A stretch of 64,000 nucleotides of DNA from Heloderma charlesbogerti (GCA_026122225.1 JANEZZ010002877.1:930001-994000); one strand, 5' to 3'; positions 12,655 to 24,729 are shown, counted from the stretch's first letter. The notes: a model not told the origin generated them from the sequence alone. Numbers and translations: made by a program.

Positions 12655-13350
12655 ATTGGATACATTGGCTATGTACTCCCCAAACCGCAGCCAGTCTTGT
12701 CTACCAGCACTCTCCACCCAAACACACCAAAGGCCTCAGTGCAGCCGGAGAATGTGGTCAGGGATACCCTTAATGACACTGGGTAACCTGTCAGAGAGGT
12801 ACATTGCTTCACTGAGTAGACAGCAGCCTAGCTTGAAAAGTGTCCCGAAACCACAACTAGTGCAAAATACTGCTGCCAGAGTATTGACAGGAACAAGACA
12901 ATCAACATACTAGCTACACAGGGCAGAATTCAGGGTGCTGATCTGAACCTTTAAAGCCCTAAATGGCTTGAGATCTGGGTACCTTGAGGAGTGCTTTCTT
13001 CTATACATTCCTCCCTGCATGTGCCATTCATCATCTGAGGTCCTGCTCTAGATTCCACAGCTGACTGAAGCCTGGCAGATGGCAAAAAGGAATTGGGCCT
13101 CTTTGGCATTTGCACCCACTCTGTGAAACATCCTCCTGCTTGAGATGTTGTGGTTTTAGGCAATCTGTAGAAAGGCCTTCAGCTGATTTTGTGATTCCTC
13201 TCCAATATGAACAGGTGATGGCTGTTTTTATTTCTCTGTGCATTTACTTCAGTTTTTGTGATTTTTGTGAATGGCTGTTTTTGTTGATTGTTGTTGTTTT
13301 TATAATGTTTGTATTTTATGATAGTTGCCAAATCCACAAAATGCATTGAA
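12655..13350 (+). pseudogene. L2-type LINE, C-terminal and 3' remnant
   Basis: The phrase LVQNTAARVLTGTRQ at about 12,849-12,893 matches the segment after the reverse transcriptase of L2-type LINEs, where xVQNAAARLLTG is characteristic. A shifted frame then gives FKALNGL. The rest is broken by stops. The same segment occurs in better shape at 46,220-46,400. It is a 5'-truncated dead copy in the sense orientation. Confidence 0.65.
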
Positions 13351-13479
13351 ATTCATTGTACATATACTTTGAGTTTGGAAAAAAGCATACTAATATATAA
13401 ATACTTCAGCAACCTGCTCACCAACCAGTCCATCTCCACCACTGACCTCAAACTGTGGTGATATCAGTGGCTAATACTT

Positions 13480-13850
13480 GTCTGTTGCATATTTATCCAT
13501 TTAAAACATTTAACTACCAGTCTTCATCAAAACTGCTTCCAGGGCAGTTTACAATATAATAGAACAAGCACACAGTTAAAATGCATTACACTAAAACAAA
13601 CCAGCGATAAAGTGACAGATCAACAATAAAAACAGCAGATTCTTTTTAAAGTAACCCCCTCACACACACTATTTAAAATGCCCGGGTGAATATAAAGGTG
13701 TTGGGGGGCAGGGTTGCCTGAGACGTGACAATGTTGGCACAAGGCAAGCCTCCTTGGGTGAGCATTCCATAACAGGAACACTACAGCATATCCTCGCTGC
13801 TTTACTGGGGTGGGTGGCTGTGCTTTGGAGGAGGATGGGGTATGTGCTTT
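13480..13850 (-). repeat. Interspersed repeat (GGGCAGTTTACAA type)
   Basis: Contains CCAGGGCAGTTTACAA near 13,540 followed by an A/C-rich stretch and then a GC-rich body. Relatives of this composite occur near 34,560, 37,940, 48,330/51,640 and 62,815 in the window. The orientation is inferred from the A/T-rich end. Probably an antisense LINE- or SINE-derived 3' segment; family unresolved. Confidence 0.5.
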
Positions 13851-13959
13851 AACCACTCATAGTAGGCACAGACTACATCTTGGGAGAATGGTGCAGCACC
13901 ACTGTGATTAGTGTGCAAGTGCAACATTAATGTTTCTGTCCTGCTTAGGCTGGGTCCAA

Positions 13960-14260
13960 CTCAACATTAGGGCAAATTAAGGGGCAATCCAAAGGCAAGT
14001 CAATTAACAGGTAAAGGTCAAGCACAGAGATATCAGTCCAGTATAGGATCAGTCTGAGGCAGGAGTAATCAGGATACAGGCAGTGGTCAAAGCACAGGAT
14101 TAGTTACCACGCAAGTGGGTTGTTTCCAGAGGTGCTGCTAAGGTCCAAACACAGGACAGTAGTCAAACAGATACAAAACACAGTCCAAGAAGCAGAGTCA
14201 AGCAGGAGCACAAAGGTTCAGTCACAGCATATAGTCAGAGGTACAAGGCACTAAAATTAG
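13960..14260. repeat. Degenerate short-period repeat (CAGGTCAAAG-like)
   Basis: About 300 bp in which loosely related 10-20 base units such as AGGTCAAGCACAG, GTCAAAGCACAGG, GTCCAAACACAGG and GTCAAACAGATAC recur. The units are too diverged for a clean consensus by eye. I recognise the style from interspersed reptile repeats but cannot name the family. Confidence 0.45.
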
Positions 14261-16375
14261 TAGAAAAATATTGTTTCTTGCAGCAAGCAAGCTCTGACTG
14301 AAGAGGTATGTAGTCAGAGCTGCCAGAGTCCCACCCAGGGTTCGGCTCATTACAAGCGCTCTGGCAACAGTCCTACTCCCAAAGAGTCCTTTCCTCTTGA
14401 GGAGTCATCCTTTGTACCTGAGCACTCCTTCTCAAAGGAACCCTACTGGCCTGCCCCTTGAGATAGCAGTGCTCAAGTGGTCACTCAGCCTCTGCCTCAG
14501 AGGCTGAGTTCCTCTCCTCTTGCAGCAATGGACCCGTAGCGATCTCCCTCAAGGCCCCAGGCTCCCTCAGGCCTCCTGACACGGGCTGTTCCTCAACATT
14601 GCCCATCTCCTTAGAGGAAGATTTCTCCAGTAGGGGCATGGCAGTTTCCCATTTGGCCAACATCAGATAGTGCAGTTGCTACCAAACTGTAATGCTGGGC
14701 TGAAATTCCCGCCCCAGTTTCTCTAAAATATTTTTCCTTGAGATGCATTTTCTACTGATTTGATTTCTTAGATTTGCTGATTGTGGTGGGGTGGGGATGC
14801 CATTTACTGTATCTTACTTAATCTTATGGAGTGGAGAGGGTTTCCATTTTTTCCCTTGCTTTTAAAAAAATATTTTTTAAGCACTGAACCACTCACAGTG
14901 GAATAGCAATCTGTCTGCAGCTTCTGAGCGGCTGCACTTCCTGGAATGCTTTTGGAGTGATGGATGGGATGCCATTTCCAAAGCATTACAGGGACTGTTG
15001 CTGGAAGGAACTTGTGAAGAAAGCCCCAGTGCCACTTTCTGCCCGCTGCACTTCCCAGAATGCCATGGAAGCTACACAGTGCAGGGTGACATGGTGTTAA
15101 TCCCAAGGCATTCTAGGAAATGCTGCTGAGAAGCTGCAGAGAGAGCCTTGAACTGCTGTTAAAAAAGCAATGAACCCCCCTCCCCAATCCAGAAAACCCT
15201 TGCCTTCCTCATAATGTAAGTGGCAACCCTGCTCCCTGAAAAGTTAGATAATTTTCTCCCCCCTCCCCCAAATAGGGGCGGAGAGGGTTATTTTGCATTA
15301 GTAGCATGTATATCCTACATTATTTGCTAAAAAAACCCCAAACCCTGTCAGTTTCAGTTCTGACCAATGAATAGGTGAAAAATGAATTTTTGGCCCACGT
15401 TTACTACATTCTGTGCCTTGGCAGCTGCCTACTGGCAGGACTGCCCCAATGCGGGCTTCCTGCTGCTGCTGCATGTACAGCAGTTTCAGCATTTTCACAA
15501 CTGTTCTCGACCTGCTTCTTTGTTGGTGGTACTTGGGGATCCCAGAGCAGCTATTGCTCGCCACCAAATTGCATCACCTTGCCTCAGTGGGTGTCTATGT
15601 GCAGGTGTTGTCTGCGGTCTACATCATTGCCACAGCATGGGGTGTTATGCTCTCTGTGTGGCAGCACAGGGTTTATGTGCTGCCCAGGGCTCCGTCATGC
15701 TATCCACATCAGATGAACTGTTGTACGGCAACAAAAAAGCACTGTGAATATCTCCAGCATATTCCTTGACTGTCACTCTCTTCAAGCACCTATAGACATT
15801 AATACATCGGAACGTAGCATACTGTGCTGTTAATGAAGTACAAGGATGAGAAGCCAGCACCTTACCTTTTAGATGTGCTTACACACCTTTTTATTTATAT
15901 GTGGCAACGCAACACAGATCAAGCATTCAAGAAGTGAGTGCTTACATGTTTTATCCTCTATAGTTCACACACAAAATGTTTTCCAACCCAACTGTGTATT
16001 TTCTCCCTGTAGGCAGAGAATGTAGCAATTTCACTATGCACTTTAAAAGCCTTCATTTATGGGGTGGGGGTGTCTTCACAACAATGGAATGAGGAGCGCA
16101 TTGGAGTATTATCTGGATTTTCATAGAATCAACTTTGGTCTATCAGGGACATACAAAGCAAGAAAAGCCGAGCATACGGTACCTTTAAAATCCGGTTTTC
16201 AGGGGTCACACAGCGCTCGAAAAGAACATACTTCCAGGTGGGGCATGGGCAGTACAACTGAACATTATCAGATTGGCAGGGGCTGCTCAACCAATGAGAG
16301 AGGCTTATTTCCTGACCCATGTCCAGGCTCTTCCCTGCTACTACATTATTATGAATGGGGAGTAACTAATTTTTC
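14261..16375. other. Nothing recognised with confidence
   Basis: Three overlapping plus-strand frames at 15,375-15,769 share the same DNA and none has a recognisable domain. They reflect a local lack of stops. The phrase CTGCACTTCC near GAATGC recurs at about 14,932 and 15,048 in a weak local duplication. No named repeat or exon was recognised. Confidence 0.45.
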
Positions 16376-16615
16376 TCCGTGTGTGCGGATTTCCCTGAAG
16401 AAGCCCAGATCCCCAGTTCTCCAATGCAGCATCTGAAGGCTCCCTATGAGAGCACGCCCCCATTTCACCACATTCCAGTAATCTGCCAGAGTTACTGCTC
16501 CCACCCCATTTTCCCCATGTGCAGACTTTTGCCTTGAGAAGCCAAAATCCCTGGTTCTCAAGTGCAGTATCTGAAGGCTCCCCCAGAGAGCATCCCCCTC
16601 AATTTTGCCCTATTT
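16376..16615. repeat. Diverged tandem duplication, unit about 140 bp
   Basis: The stretch from about 16,380 to 16,480 and that from about 16,520 to 16,615 are alignable. Both carry TGTGCRGA..., then GAAGCC...AGTTCTC or GGTTCTC, then GCAGYATCTGAAGGCTCCC, then GAGAGCA. They differ at many positions, so the duplication is old. Confidence 0.65.
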
Positions 16616-17679
16616 TTGCATTTAAAACCCCTTCCCCAAGACCATTAAGTCCAGTGTCTAAAATTATTTGAGTTATGTAGTGTGTAGTACTTGAGTTATG
16701 AAGTACACAACCAACATTTCTCTCCCACCCCCAGTTTCTCACTGCTTCTACATTCCTTATATGTTAGAATGTTTGCCTACCTTGATTAAAAAAATACTCT
16801 GAGCATGTACAGTTTTGCATGTTAAGCTCACTTAAATCATAGCAGCATCAGGACTACAGGATACAATGGAGTTTGCTTCAGTTACCCTGATACACTCATC
16901 AACTGCTGCTAGTCATTTGGTGGAGGGGTGGTGGTTGGCCTATGGGGCCCTGGACTTTAGTCCCGAGGTTGAGCCCTAGATACATCACTGAGCATGCATT
17001 ACACAGATAGTTCTTAGGGACAGCAAATAATACGTACATCATCGGTTAATGAGGAAAAGACAGAATACATGCACAATGCATTTTGATTTGTACCACCAGG
17101 AGTCCTTCCTCTATAAGGACCCTCAGACAGGGTGTTGGGGGGCTGTAGATGGGTCCAATATTAAATTAAAAATTAAATTCAAAAGGGATCCCAACTGTAC
17201 TGAAAAGACACAGTTCATGAATATTATAGAAGAATGGAAGAACAGAACTATTTGGTCTTGACCTCTCCACTCTTGACCTCAATTCTGTCTTCTCTCCACC
17301 CTTCTCTTTGTCTCCAAACAGTTGCTCTCCTCATCTCAGGTCTTTCTAGTATAGCAGTAATCAAAGGATCGGCAGCAGTGAAGGCGGCACTGCTGATGGG
17401 GGGATGCAGTGGGAGCAGCAAAGCTCTCCCAGGCAGAATACATGTGGCCTGCAGGCCATACGTTGCTGAGTCCTGCTCTACAGCTAAGTTCTACCCACAA
17501 GGCACAGCAAGCAATATTCTGCTGTTGGCTGCTGAGTCCTAGAAAATGGGCTGCACCTCTCCCTCTCCTTTAATGAGCAGTCTTTACTACAACAGCTGAC
17601 TTTTTTACTGGATCACCCCTAGGAAGAGGGTGCAGCCCCCAACAAATCTTTCAGGGGAGAGCTCCTTTTAACCTCCCTT
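16616..17679. other. Nothing recognised
   Basis: No recognisable repeat or exon. Confidence 0.5.
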
Positions 17680-19183
17680 AGCCCAGGGGGATCTGGGAAA
17701 ATACAGGCTGGTTAGCTTAACATTTGTTCCACCTAAATTGGTTGAAGGCATTATTAAAGACAAAAATAGTAAGCACACAGAAGGACAAGCCCTGCTGAAA
17801 AAGAATCAACATGGCTTCCGCAAAGGTAAGTCTTGTCTCACTAACCCTTTAGAGGTCTTTGAGAGTGTCAGTAAACATGTAGACAGGGGAGATCTGGTAG
17901 ATATGGTTTACTTGGACTTCCAAAAGGCTTTTGACAAAGTCCCTCACCAAAGACTCATGAGGAAACTTAGCAGACATGGAATAGGAGGACAGGTTCTCTT
18001 ATGGATCAGCAACTGGTTAAAGAACAGAAAGCAGAGAGTAGGAATAAATGGTATATTCTCCCAATGGGGGGAAGTAAATAGTGGGATCCCACAGGGATCT
18101 GTATTAAGACCAATGCTTTTCAACCTGTTCATAAATGATCTGGAATTAGGAGTGAGCAGTGAAGTGGCCAAGTTTGGAGATGACACCAAATTATTGAGGA
18201 TGGTTAAAACAAAAAGGGGTTGTGAATATTGTGTTCCCCAAACTAGGAGAATGGGCATCTAAATGGCAAATGCAGATCAATGTAGGCAAGTGTAAAGTGA
18301 TGCACACTGGGGCAAAAAATCCCAACTTCAAGCCCAATGGGATCTGAGCTAGTGGTGACTGACCGACCAGGATAGAGATCTTGCGGTTGTGATGGACAGC
18401 TCAATGGAGATGTCAACCCAGTGTGTGTCTGCTATAAAAAAGGCAAACTCCATGTTAGGTATAATTAGAAAAGGAATTGAAAATAAAACTGCCGATATTA
18501 TACTGCCTTTATATAAATCTATGGTGTGACCACACTTAGAATACTGTGTCCGGTTCTGGTCACCACACACCTAAAAAAAGATATTGTAGAGCTGGAAAAA
18601 GTGCAGGACAGGGCAACTAAAATGATCAATGGACCAGAGCATCCCCCCTATGAGAAGTTACAACGAACAGCTGGGATTGTTTAGCTTGGAAAAAAGGAGG
18701 GTAAGGGGAGACATGATAATTATGTATGGTGTGGAAAATGTGAATAGGGAGACATTTTTCTCCCTCTCTCAGAATACTAGAACCTGGGGTGATCCCATGA
18801 AGCTGATTGGTGGACGATTCAGGACAGATCAGATAAAAGGAAGTTCTTCTTCATACAGCACATAGTTAAACTATGGAATTTGCTACCACGGGATGTAGTG
18901 ATGGCCACCAGTTTGGATGGCTTTAAAAGGAGGTTGAACAAATTCCTGAAGGAAAAGGCTATCAATGGCTTCTAGTCCTGATGGCTCTGTCCTACCTCTA
19001 GTACCAGAGGCAGGGAGGCTATGTACAGCAGTTACTGGGGAACATGGGTGGGAGGGTGCTGTTGTGCTTATGCCCTGCTTGTGAGTCCCCGGTCGACAGC
19101 TGGTTGGCCACTGTGTGAACAGAATGCTGGACTAGATGGACCTTTGGTCTGGTACAGTATGGCTCTTCTTATGTTCTTATGTA
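17680..19183 (+). mobile_element. 5'-truncated CR1-like LINE
   Basis: The element starts within the reverse transcriptase domain and keeps its 3' end. The end carries CTGGACTAGATGGACC and closes with the octamer-like repeat TTATGTTCTTATG, a hallmark of CR1-group LINEs, at about 19,170-19,183. The coding part is described separately. 5' truncation is the normal outcome of target-primed reverse transcription. This subfamily differs in 3' tail from the CR1 at 25.5-28.9 kb, so two CR1 lineages are present. Confidence 0.85.
17738..18960 (+). pseudogene. CR1-like reverse transcriptase, dead
   Basis: The longest open part (17,738-18,262) carries core reverse transcriptase motifs: QHGFRKGKSCLTN, then VYLDFQKAFDKVP with the first catalytic aspartate, then NSGIPQGSVLRPMLFNLFIND. 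The expected FADD box reads FGDD. Conservation is good to about 18,220, after which frameshifts and stops break the frame. Fragments of the C-terminal region can be read to about 18,960, for example around LEKVQDRATKMING after frame correction. The enzyme would copy the element RNA into DNA at a nicked target. This copy cannot be functional because it is truncated and frameshifted. Confidence 0.85.
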
Positions 19184-20261
19184 TCCAGGGTCACTGCTGC
19201 AATTTTTTTGTGAGCAGTCTTCTGGTTTCTTTACTTGAATGACACATCCAAGAGACACACTGGAAACTGAAGAGTTAACAAGAGAAAAAAATAATCAGGT
19301 ACCAAACCCAAATCCTTTCTTAATGCTATAACTTGGCCTCCTTAGAGAAAGCAAAAATATATTGAAGACATTCATTGTACAAAGCAAAGGAAGGACTCAT
19401 TCACAGCTGCTTTTATGCTCAAGAGAACAAAAAGCACGTGCGTGCACACACACATTTCCATGTTCTTTTTTTTTAATCTGCAGAAAGCATATGAGGGTGC
19501 GGGGCAAAGGAGAGTACTAAAACAAGACTTTTCAGCTCTGTTTTTGTTACACTATATTCTACATGCCTCAAGTATGGCTTCTTTCAGAGTACCACATAGG
19601 GAAGATTGCAAGAGTCTCTGAACCATTTCCCAGCCACAGGGTGGGATAAGAGATAAGAGAGGGCAGGATAAGTCTCAGCATAAGGCTACCCATTATGAAG
19701 TATTTGCTACCACTACATTAACATTACACCACTAATGTTTCAGCAGAGTGCTGCTGAAATTCATATGATATTGTATGGTAGCCAATTCCTTGTGGTACAG
19801 TTTTCAGTGCCATTCTGGTAATATGTGGGTTTGACAAACTATGTGGGTTTGGCAGCTTTTTTCCTGCACTTGGGTCCAACAACATTGGTATGGAAAAGAA
19901 CTATTCCATTCAGATGATTCATATGATTCCACTCTACATTCATTTTAGGCACAGTATAGAGCTGGCTCCCACACCACTCTGGAATTATATGTACTAAGCC
20001 TGAATCCTGTAACAATAAGGAGTGATAAGAGACCAGTTTGCCATAAACCTGCTTATGTTATCACACAAGTGCAATGGGAGGTCTCCATTGTTTAAAGTAG
20101 CAGATGACGCAGAGGAAGTAGCCAGTTACAAGTAAGCACACAGTCTTCTAGGTCCCAGTACATGTGAATAATAAAATGCTACTGATGCATGAAAGAAAGG
20201 TGGAGGAGGGATGATTCAGTCTGGATCTAGATGCAACTTAGAGAAGAGATCAGTGACAGAT
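19184..20261. other. Nothing recognised
   Basis: No recognisable repeat or exon in this stretch. Confidence 0.5.
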
Positions 20262-20815
20262 TTTACATATTGTTTATTTTTAAATATAGTGCCATCATGG
20301 TGCATAATTATTTACAAAGTACATGAAGATAGGCTCCTGGTCAAAGCAGCTTACAATCTGTAATTTAACACATGGAAAACAACATTGGAATTGGAAAGAA
20401 ACGAAGGTAGAGTACACAAGGGAAGAATACGTATTGCTTTCATACTTAGTTTTTAGTAGGGTATGGAGAATAGGGGCTTGGTTCACAGGCTTCATGGAAA
20501 AAGAGAGAGTCAGTTTTGAGGAGGGACTAGAAGGAAATAAGAGAGGTGGCATCATATGGGTGTTCTGGGAGGCAGTTCCAGATATAAGAGGCAGTAAGGG
20601 AGAAAAGGTGACAGGAGTTTTTTTAGGCAGCAGGAAATATTTGAACAGCTGAGGCTAGTTGGGCTGCATGAATGAAGTTTACAACCAGTGATGTTATCAG
20701 ATGAAATAATGGTGAGATAAAAGGGGCAAGTCTATGAGGTTTTTGTAGATAAGGATCACCAGACAAGAAGCAAGTGTAGGGCTTAAGGAAGGTCATCACA
20801 AGTCAGAGTGATATG
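20262..20815 (-). repeat. Interspersed repeat related to 5.5 kb copy
   Basis: Begins with an A/T-rich run and GTGCCATCATGGTGCATAA, followed by CAAAGCAGCTTACAATCTG near 20,343. This wording matches the fragment at 5,460-5,600. The GGAGGCAGTTCCAGATATAAG phrase near 20,570 is of the same style as the bodies at 51,740 and 63,400. Family unresolved; the two plus-strand and minus-strand frames here are not genes. Confidence 0.5.
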
Positions 20816-20834
20816 AGAGAGAGAGAGAGAGAGA
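20816..20834. repeat. (GA)n microsatellite
   Basis: An uninterrupted run of about nine GA units. Confidence 0.95.
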
Positions 20835-21288
20835 ATTTTGGAAACAATACTGAATAGAGCTGAGAGGTTGAGATGAGACCACAGAAGACTAGAGAGAAGA
20901 AAGTTGCAGTAGTTAAGGTGAGAGATGACCAGGTTGTGAACCAGAATTTACATTGACAGGATAAAGAGGAAGAGCTTATTTTTTGTTTTGTTTCTTGCAA
21001 TGTCATATGAGGAAAGAGGCAAGACTTGGTGGCAGACTACATATAGTGAGCAAAAGAGAGAAAGGAGTCAATGACAAAGATTTTCTTTATCTTCCAAAGG
21101 TCCCGTTGCTTATCCAAGAGAGTGGGTGGTGATACTATTACTGGATACAGGAGAGTAGGCCTGGGATAAAATATGAGAAGTTCCATCCTCGACATATTAT
21201 GACTTGATATTTGCAGATTTAAAAGAAACTACCGAGACACTGAGAAACATTAAATATAGGTCATGTGGAACCAGACCACTGAACTTAC

Positions 21289-21405
21289 GTAAACAGCGAC
21301 CAAAATTAGAAGCATCCAGTTCTCGTATTGCACAATAGACTCGATCTTGTAGCAGCGTTTCATTACTGTGTTTGCATGGCTCATTTGACATTATTCCAGT
21401 TGAAA
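21289..21405 (-). CDS. Candidate host exon with start codon (unrecognised)
   Basis: On the minus strand a possible 3' splice site (TTTAATTTAAACAG) ends at 21,406. An ATG follows at 21,391-21,389. The frame gives about 34 residues of ordinary protein-like composition, MSNEPCKHSNETLLQDRVYC at its start and a charged, Leu/Cys-containing second half. A strong donor, TAC|GTAAGT, follows with GT at 21,288-21,287. Beyond the donor the frame runs on only as intron would. Nothing repetitive was recognised around it. I do not recognise the protein. The donor and composition support a first coding exon; the weak acceptor tract and short length argue for caution. Confidence 0.3.
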
Positions 21406-22935
21406 CTGTTTAAATTAAAGCAAAGCTTTTTATCCGTTTCTTAAAGAGTCTGCTTGCTTTGGCTGGCTTTGTGTATATATTTTAACACAATGTAAATGCT
21501 TTTAAGGCTTCTCTGCATAATAATTATACCTGGTTTAGTTGTTTCAGTGTTAACCTGAATCCAGAAAAGAACAACACATGGTGTTTGATTATTTGCTTAC
21601 TGTTACTTACTATTCCAGGTGACTATGTACCTGTGGTGAATTCTGAACTATATAATAAACCTTGAACTTTGACAGCTGGGTGTGGGTGAAAGGTCCATTG
21701 GAACTGCTTCCCAAGATCCCCTATTTCCCATTGTTTGCCCTTTTTTTAAGCCACCAGTCCCTTAGAATGAGATCTGAAAGCATTTTCCTAACCCTGATTG
21801 ACTTTAGGCATGCTATATCATCACAGGGCAACACAGCTCACTCTCATGTGTTCCTGTAACTTGTGAGAAGGTTGCATCAACTAGCTCTGCCCCCATAACA
21901 CCTGCTGGCAACATGTTGAGCCACAATGAGAATGGGCCACCCTATGTGGAAAGAGATATAGGGGACTGTTGAATTCAAAAAGTGGCAGCTGCCAATGCTA
22001 CTGTTGGTGACACGCTTCATCCTATTTCCCTGAAAATGGCCGAAATGAGGCTCCCAGAGTTGCCGCGTACACACAGTGCCCATGGGGTGGGGGGAACTGG
22101 GAAGGGCATTGTGGTTCATCCTGTTATTTATTCCTCTGCAAATCCAGGGTACTGATTGCACCTTTATTTGCATTCCGAATTCAGTGTGAAACAATGGCAA
22201 GAGTCTCTAAATAACCAGAGTCCTTTTCTCCCGTTCCATTTACGTAAGCCTCTGTCTTAATCCCTGATGTATAAAATTCAGAAATGGAAGACTATTAAGC
22301 AGCCATCTCAGTGTAACACAAGTCATGTCAGCAAGCCCGCATATGTTATACTGGAGAAAGGCCATGAACCGATATGTTACAGTGCATTTTAAACGCAATT
22401 AGGTCAATCAAAATAGTTTCACTGTGTTGCAATCTCAACACTGTTTTGCCAGCATCCTCTTTTCTTGTTTGAGTAGTCTAAGGTCACTGTGTGCTCAACT
22501 GTGAATTGTGAACTGTACCAACCTTTGCAAAATCATGTTAATGTCTGTGGCATTGTTTTATCAAGGATTCTCAAAACAAGTCACAGTAAATAAAATACAT
22601 CTATATGGACAGATGTCTCATAACATAACTATTAGAACCAAAAAAGAAACCTTTGCTGGCAGCATTCCATCACAGTTTTGGCCTAAAGTAAGGGATCAAG
22701 TCTACATGGAATGTGGTGTGCTTTAATGCATTGGGCATTAAGAGTATGGGACAGACACCACCATTGTGCCCTGCCTGTAAGCCCCCCTTTAGGCATCTCC
22801 ATGGCCATTGCTGGCAGAAAGGAAGTTGAGCTCAATGAATCATTGGTCTAATCCAAGCAGAAAAAGCACAAGAGTTGCATATTACTTTTTCAGCACCATA
22901 AGTCTATGGAGGTGTTTATGTAAGCAGTGTAGTGA
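21406..22935. other. Nothing recognised
   Basis: No recognisable repeat or further exon. If the candidate exon at 21,289-21,405 is real this would be upstream intron or promoter DNA of that gene. Confidence 0.4.
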
Positions 22936-23195
22936 GCCAGTGTAGTGTAGTGGTGAGAGTGACGGACTGGGAGCCGGGAGATCCGGGTTCTAGTCCCCAC
23001 TTGGCCATGGAAGCTCACTGGGTGACTTTGGGCCAGTCACAGACTCTCAGCCCAACCTACCTCACAGGGTTGTTGTTGTGAGGATACAACAGTGAGGAGG
23101 AGGATAATGTAAGCCGCCTTGAGTTCCTTGCGAGAGGGAGAAAGGCGGGGTATAAATGCAATAAATAAATAAATAAATAATAATAAATAATAAGC
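22936..23195 (+). repeat. tRNA-derived SINE with L2-like tail (Sauria-type)
   Basis: A complete-looking SINE. The head has an A-box-like TAGTGGTGAGAGTGACGG and a B-box GGGTTCTAGTCCCC. The middle carries CTCACTGGGTGACTTTGGGC and CCTACCTCACAGGGTTGTTG, widely known from squamate SINEs. The tail GCCGCCTTGAG...AAAGGCGGGGTATAAATG ends in AATA repeats. That tail resembles the L2 3' end at 46,780-46,845, which suggests shared mobilisation. It is not a functional tRNA. Confidence 0.85.
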
Positions 23196-23310
23196 AGCGA
23201 GTTAAGGTAAACAAAAGCCTAATATATGTATTTCGGGGCTCTGATGCACAAATAGCACTTCACTAGCAGGAGCTTCCCAGTTCAAATAAATGCCAGTGAA
23301 TGCTGTCCCA

Positions 23311-23480
23311 TGAACAGTATCAGTGGTCGAGCACATGCATCACATGTAGAAGGTAACAAGTTCAATCCCCAGCATCTCCAGTTAGGGCTGGAAAAATTCC
23401 TGCCTGAAACCCTGGAGAGCTGCTATGAGTCAGTGTTGACAATGCTGGACTAGATGGACCAATGATTTGACTTGTACACA
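23311..23480 (+). repeat. tRNA-derived SINE with CR1-like tail
   Basis: A sense copy of the family found in antisense at 8,188-8,362. It has a B-box-like AGTTCAATCCCC, then CCTGGAGAGCTGCTATGAGTC, then a tail CTGGACTAGATGGACCAATG. That tail matches the 3' end of the CR1-like LINE near 19,130. The copy is diverged and its A-box is worn. Confidence 0.75.
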
Positions 23481-24186
23481 AATGGCCTCTTGAAATTCTC
23501 CACCTTACTTGTGAGCACAGAAATTTGGGAGACAATTTCACTGAATTTCTCCAGGGGAAGGAGAAATTCTCAATGATTTCTCCCACATAGGGCTCCCATT
23601 GGCAGGGCTTATAGCATAGCTCCTTTTCTTTTTTTGGTAAGGGTTGGGGAGGGGTTCATGCTGCAACAGCATCAACTGTCTTTGCAAGCTGGCCCCCACT
23701 GCAATGCAGGTGGGGGCAGTGTGGTGTCTAGCTCCAGGGATGAGGTGGAGTTAGTGCTCTGCCAAAATCTAGGGATGGGGGAGAAATCCTCCATGGACCC
23801 CAGTGGGGCCGGATTCAAAAGAATCCAGCCCCCTGGAGTCCGTGGAGGATCAGAAGACTTACCTCCGCCTCCTGGAGGAATTCTCACCGGCTGGATCCTC
23901 CCCACTGGCCGGTTCCGGAGCACCAGCGATACAGTTGCCATTGCCATATCGCTGCCAGGGAGATGATTGTACAATGAAAAACTGGGCATTTGCACTCTCT
24001 TCCTGGCTACCTCCTAAGTAAGGTAAGCTCAAGAAACCCAAACTCAACCCATGAGAATTTATCTGAAATTTCTTCACCACTGAATTTCTTTTTGAAAGCA
24101 ATTTATCTTCTATCAAACTGAATGAGAATAGTTGGAAAAAATGTGGGAGAAATTTTCAGCACAGCACTAGTTTGACTCAATGACTT
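23481..24186. repeat. GC-richer interspersed sequence, unclassified
   Basis: Recurrent GAAATTTCTCC/GGAGAAATT wording near both ends (23,500-23,580 and 24,060-24,150) hints at a diverged inverted-repeat element, but clean ends and a duplication were not found. Frames on both strands at 23,634-24,116 overlap each other and show no domain. Confidence 0.35.
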
Positions 24187-24428
24187 GGTTCACACGATAA
24201 CCACAGCCCACTGTGGCTTATTTAACCCACGGCGGGTTGCAGCATGCATGGTTGCAATGCAGGGTTGTTTAGCCCTCAAACAACCCCTGCTGCCTGGGTT
24301 TAGACAACATGACAAACCATGGCAACCCAACCCCATTGGGGGTTGAATATTCAAAATGGCTGCACACCTGCACTGCAGCCCACCATGTCTTAAATAAGCC
24401 AGAGTGGGCCTCAGTGATCATGTGAGCC
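24187..24428. mobile_element. MITE with GGTTCACAC termini
   Basis: Terminal inverted repeats GGTTCACACGATAACCAC at the left and, on the other strand at the right, GGCTCACATGATCACTGAGG. The interior holds palindromic words such as CAACCC...GGGTTG. A longer relative lies at 36,753-37,088. No coding capacity. The superfamily is not clear because no target-site duplication could be fixed. Confidence 0.6.
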
Positions 24429-24729
24429 TAACATGAAGTAGCTTCTGATGTTCCCCCAAATGATGTGAATTGTGTGGCTCAGGTGATGCAGAAATGCATA
24501 TTGGAATTATATGGACTTTGGGATCAAGGCCTAGGCTTGGAAATTGTGGATTGATCAGAGTCCCTGATCAATCAGGGATATTTTCCTTTCATTCAGTTAA
24601 CTTTAAGCCCATACTGAACAATGTCAGTTTACTCAGTATTATTAAGTCCCACTGCTAGTGTTCAGCTGCACTTTCTCCCTAGTAAATGTGCATAGTATCA
24701 CACCCTAAATCTTGTCAAACCGATTTTAA

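Noticed and set aside
15375..15769. Three overlapping plus-strand frames with Cys/Leu-rich translations
   Set aside because: All three frames are open over the same DNA, which indicates local lack of stops rather than a gene; no splice context or domain.
22936..23010. tRNA gene candidate
   Set aside because: The A and B boxes belong to a SINE with a long non-tRNA body and an AATA tail; no mature tRNA cloverleaf is expected.
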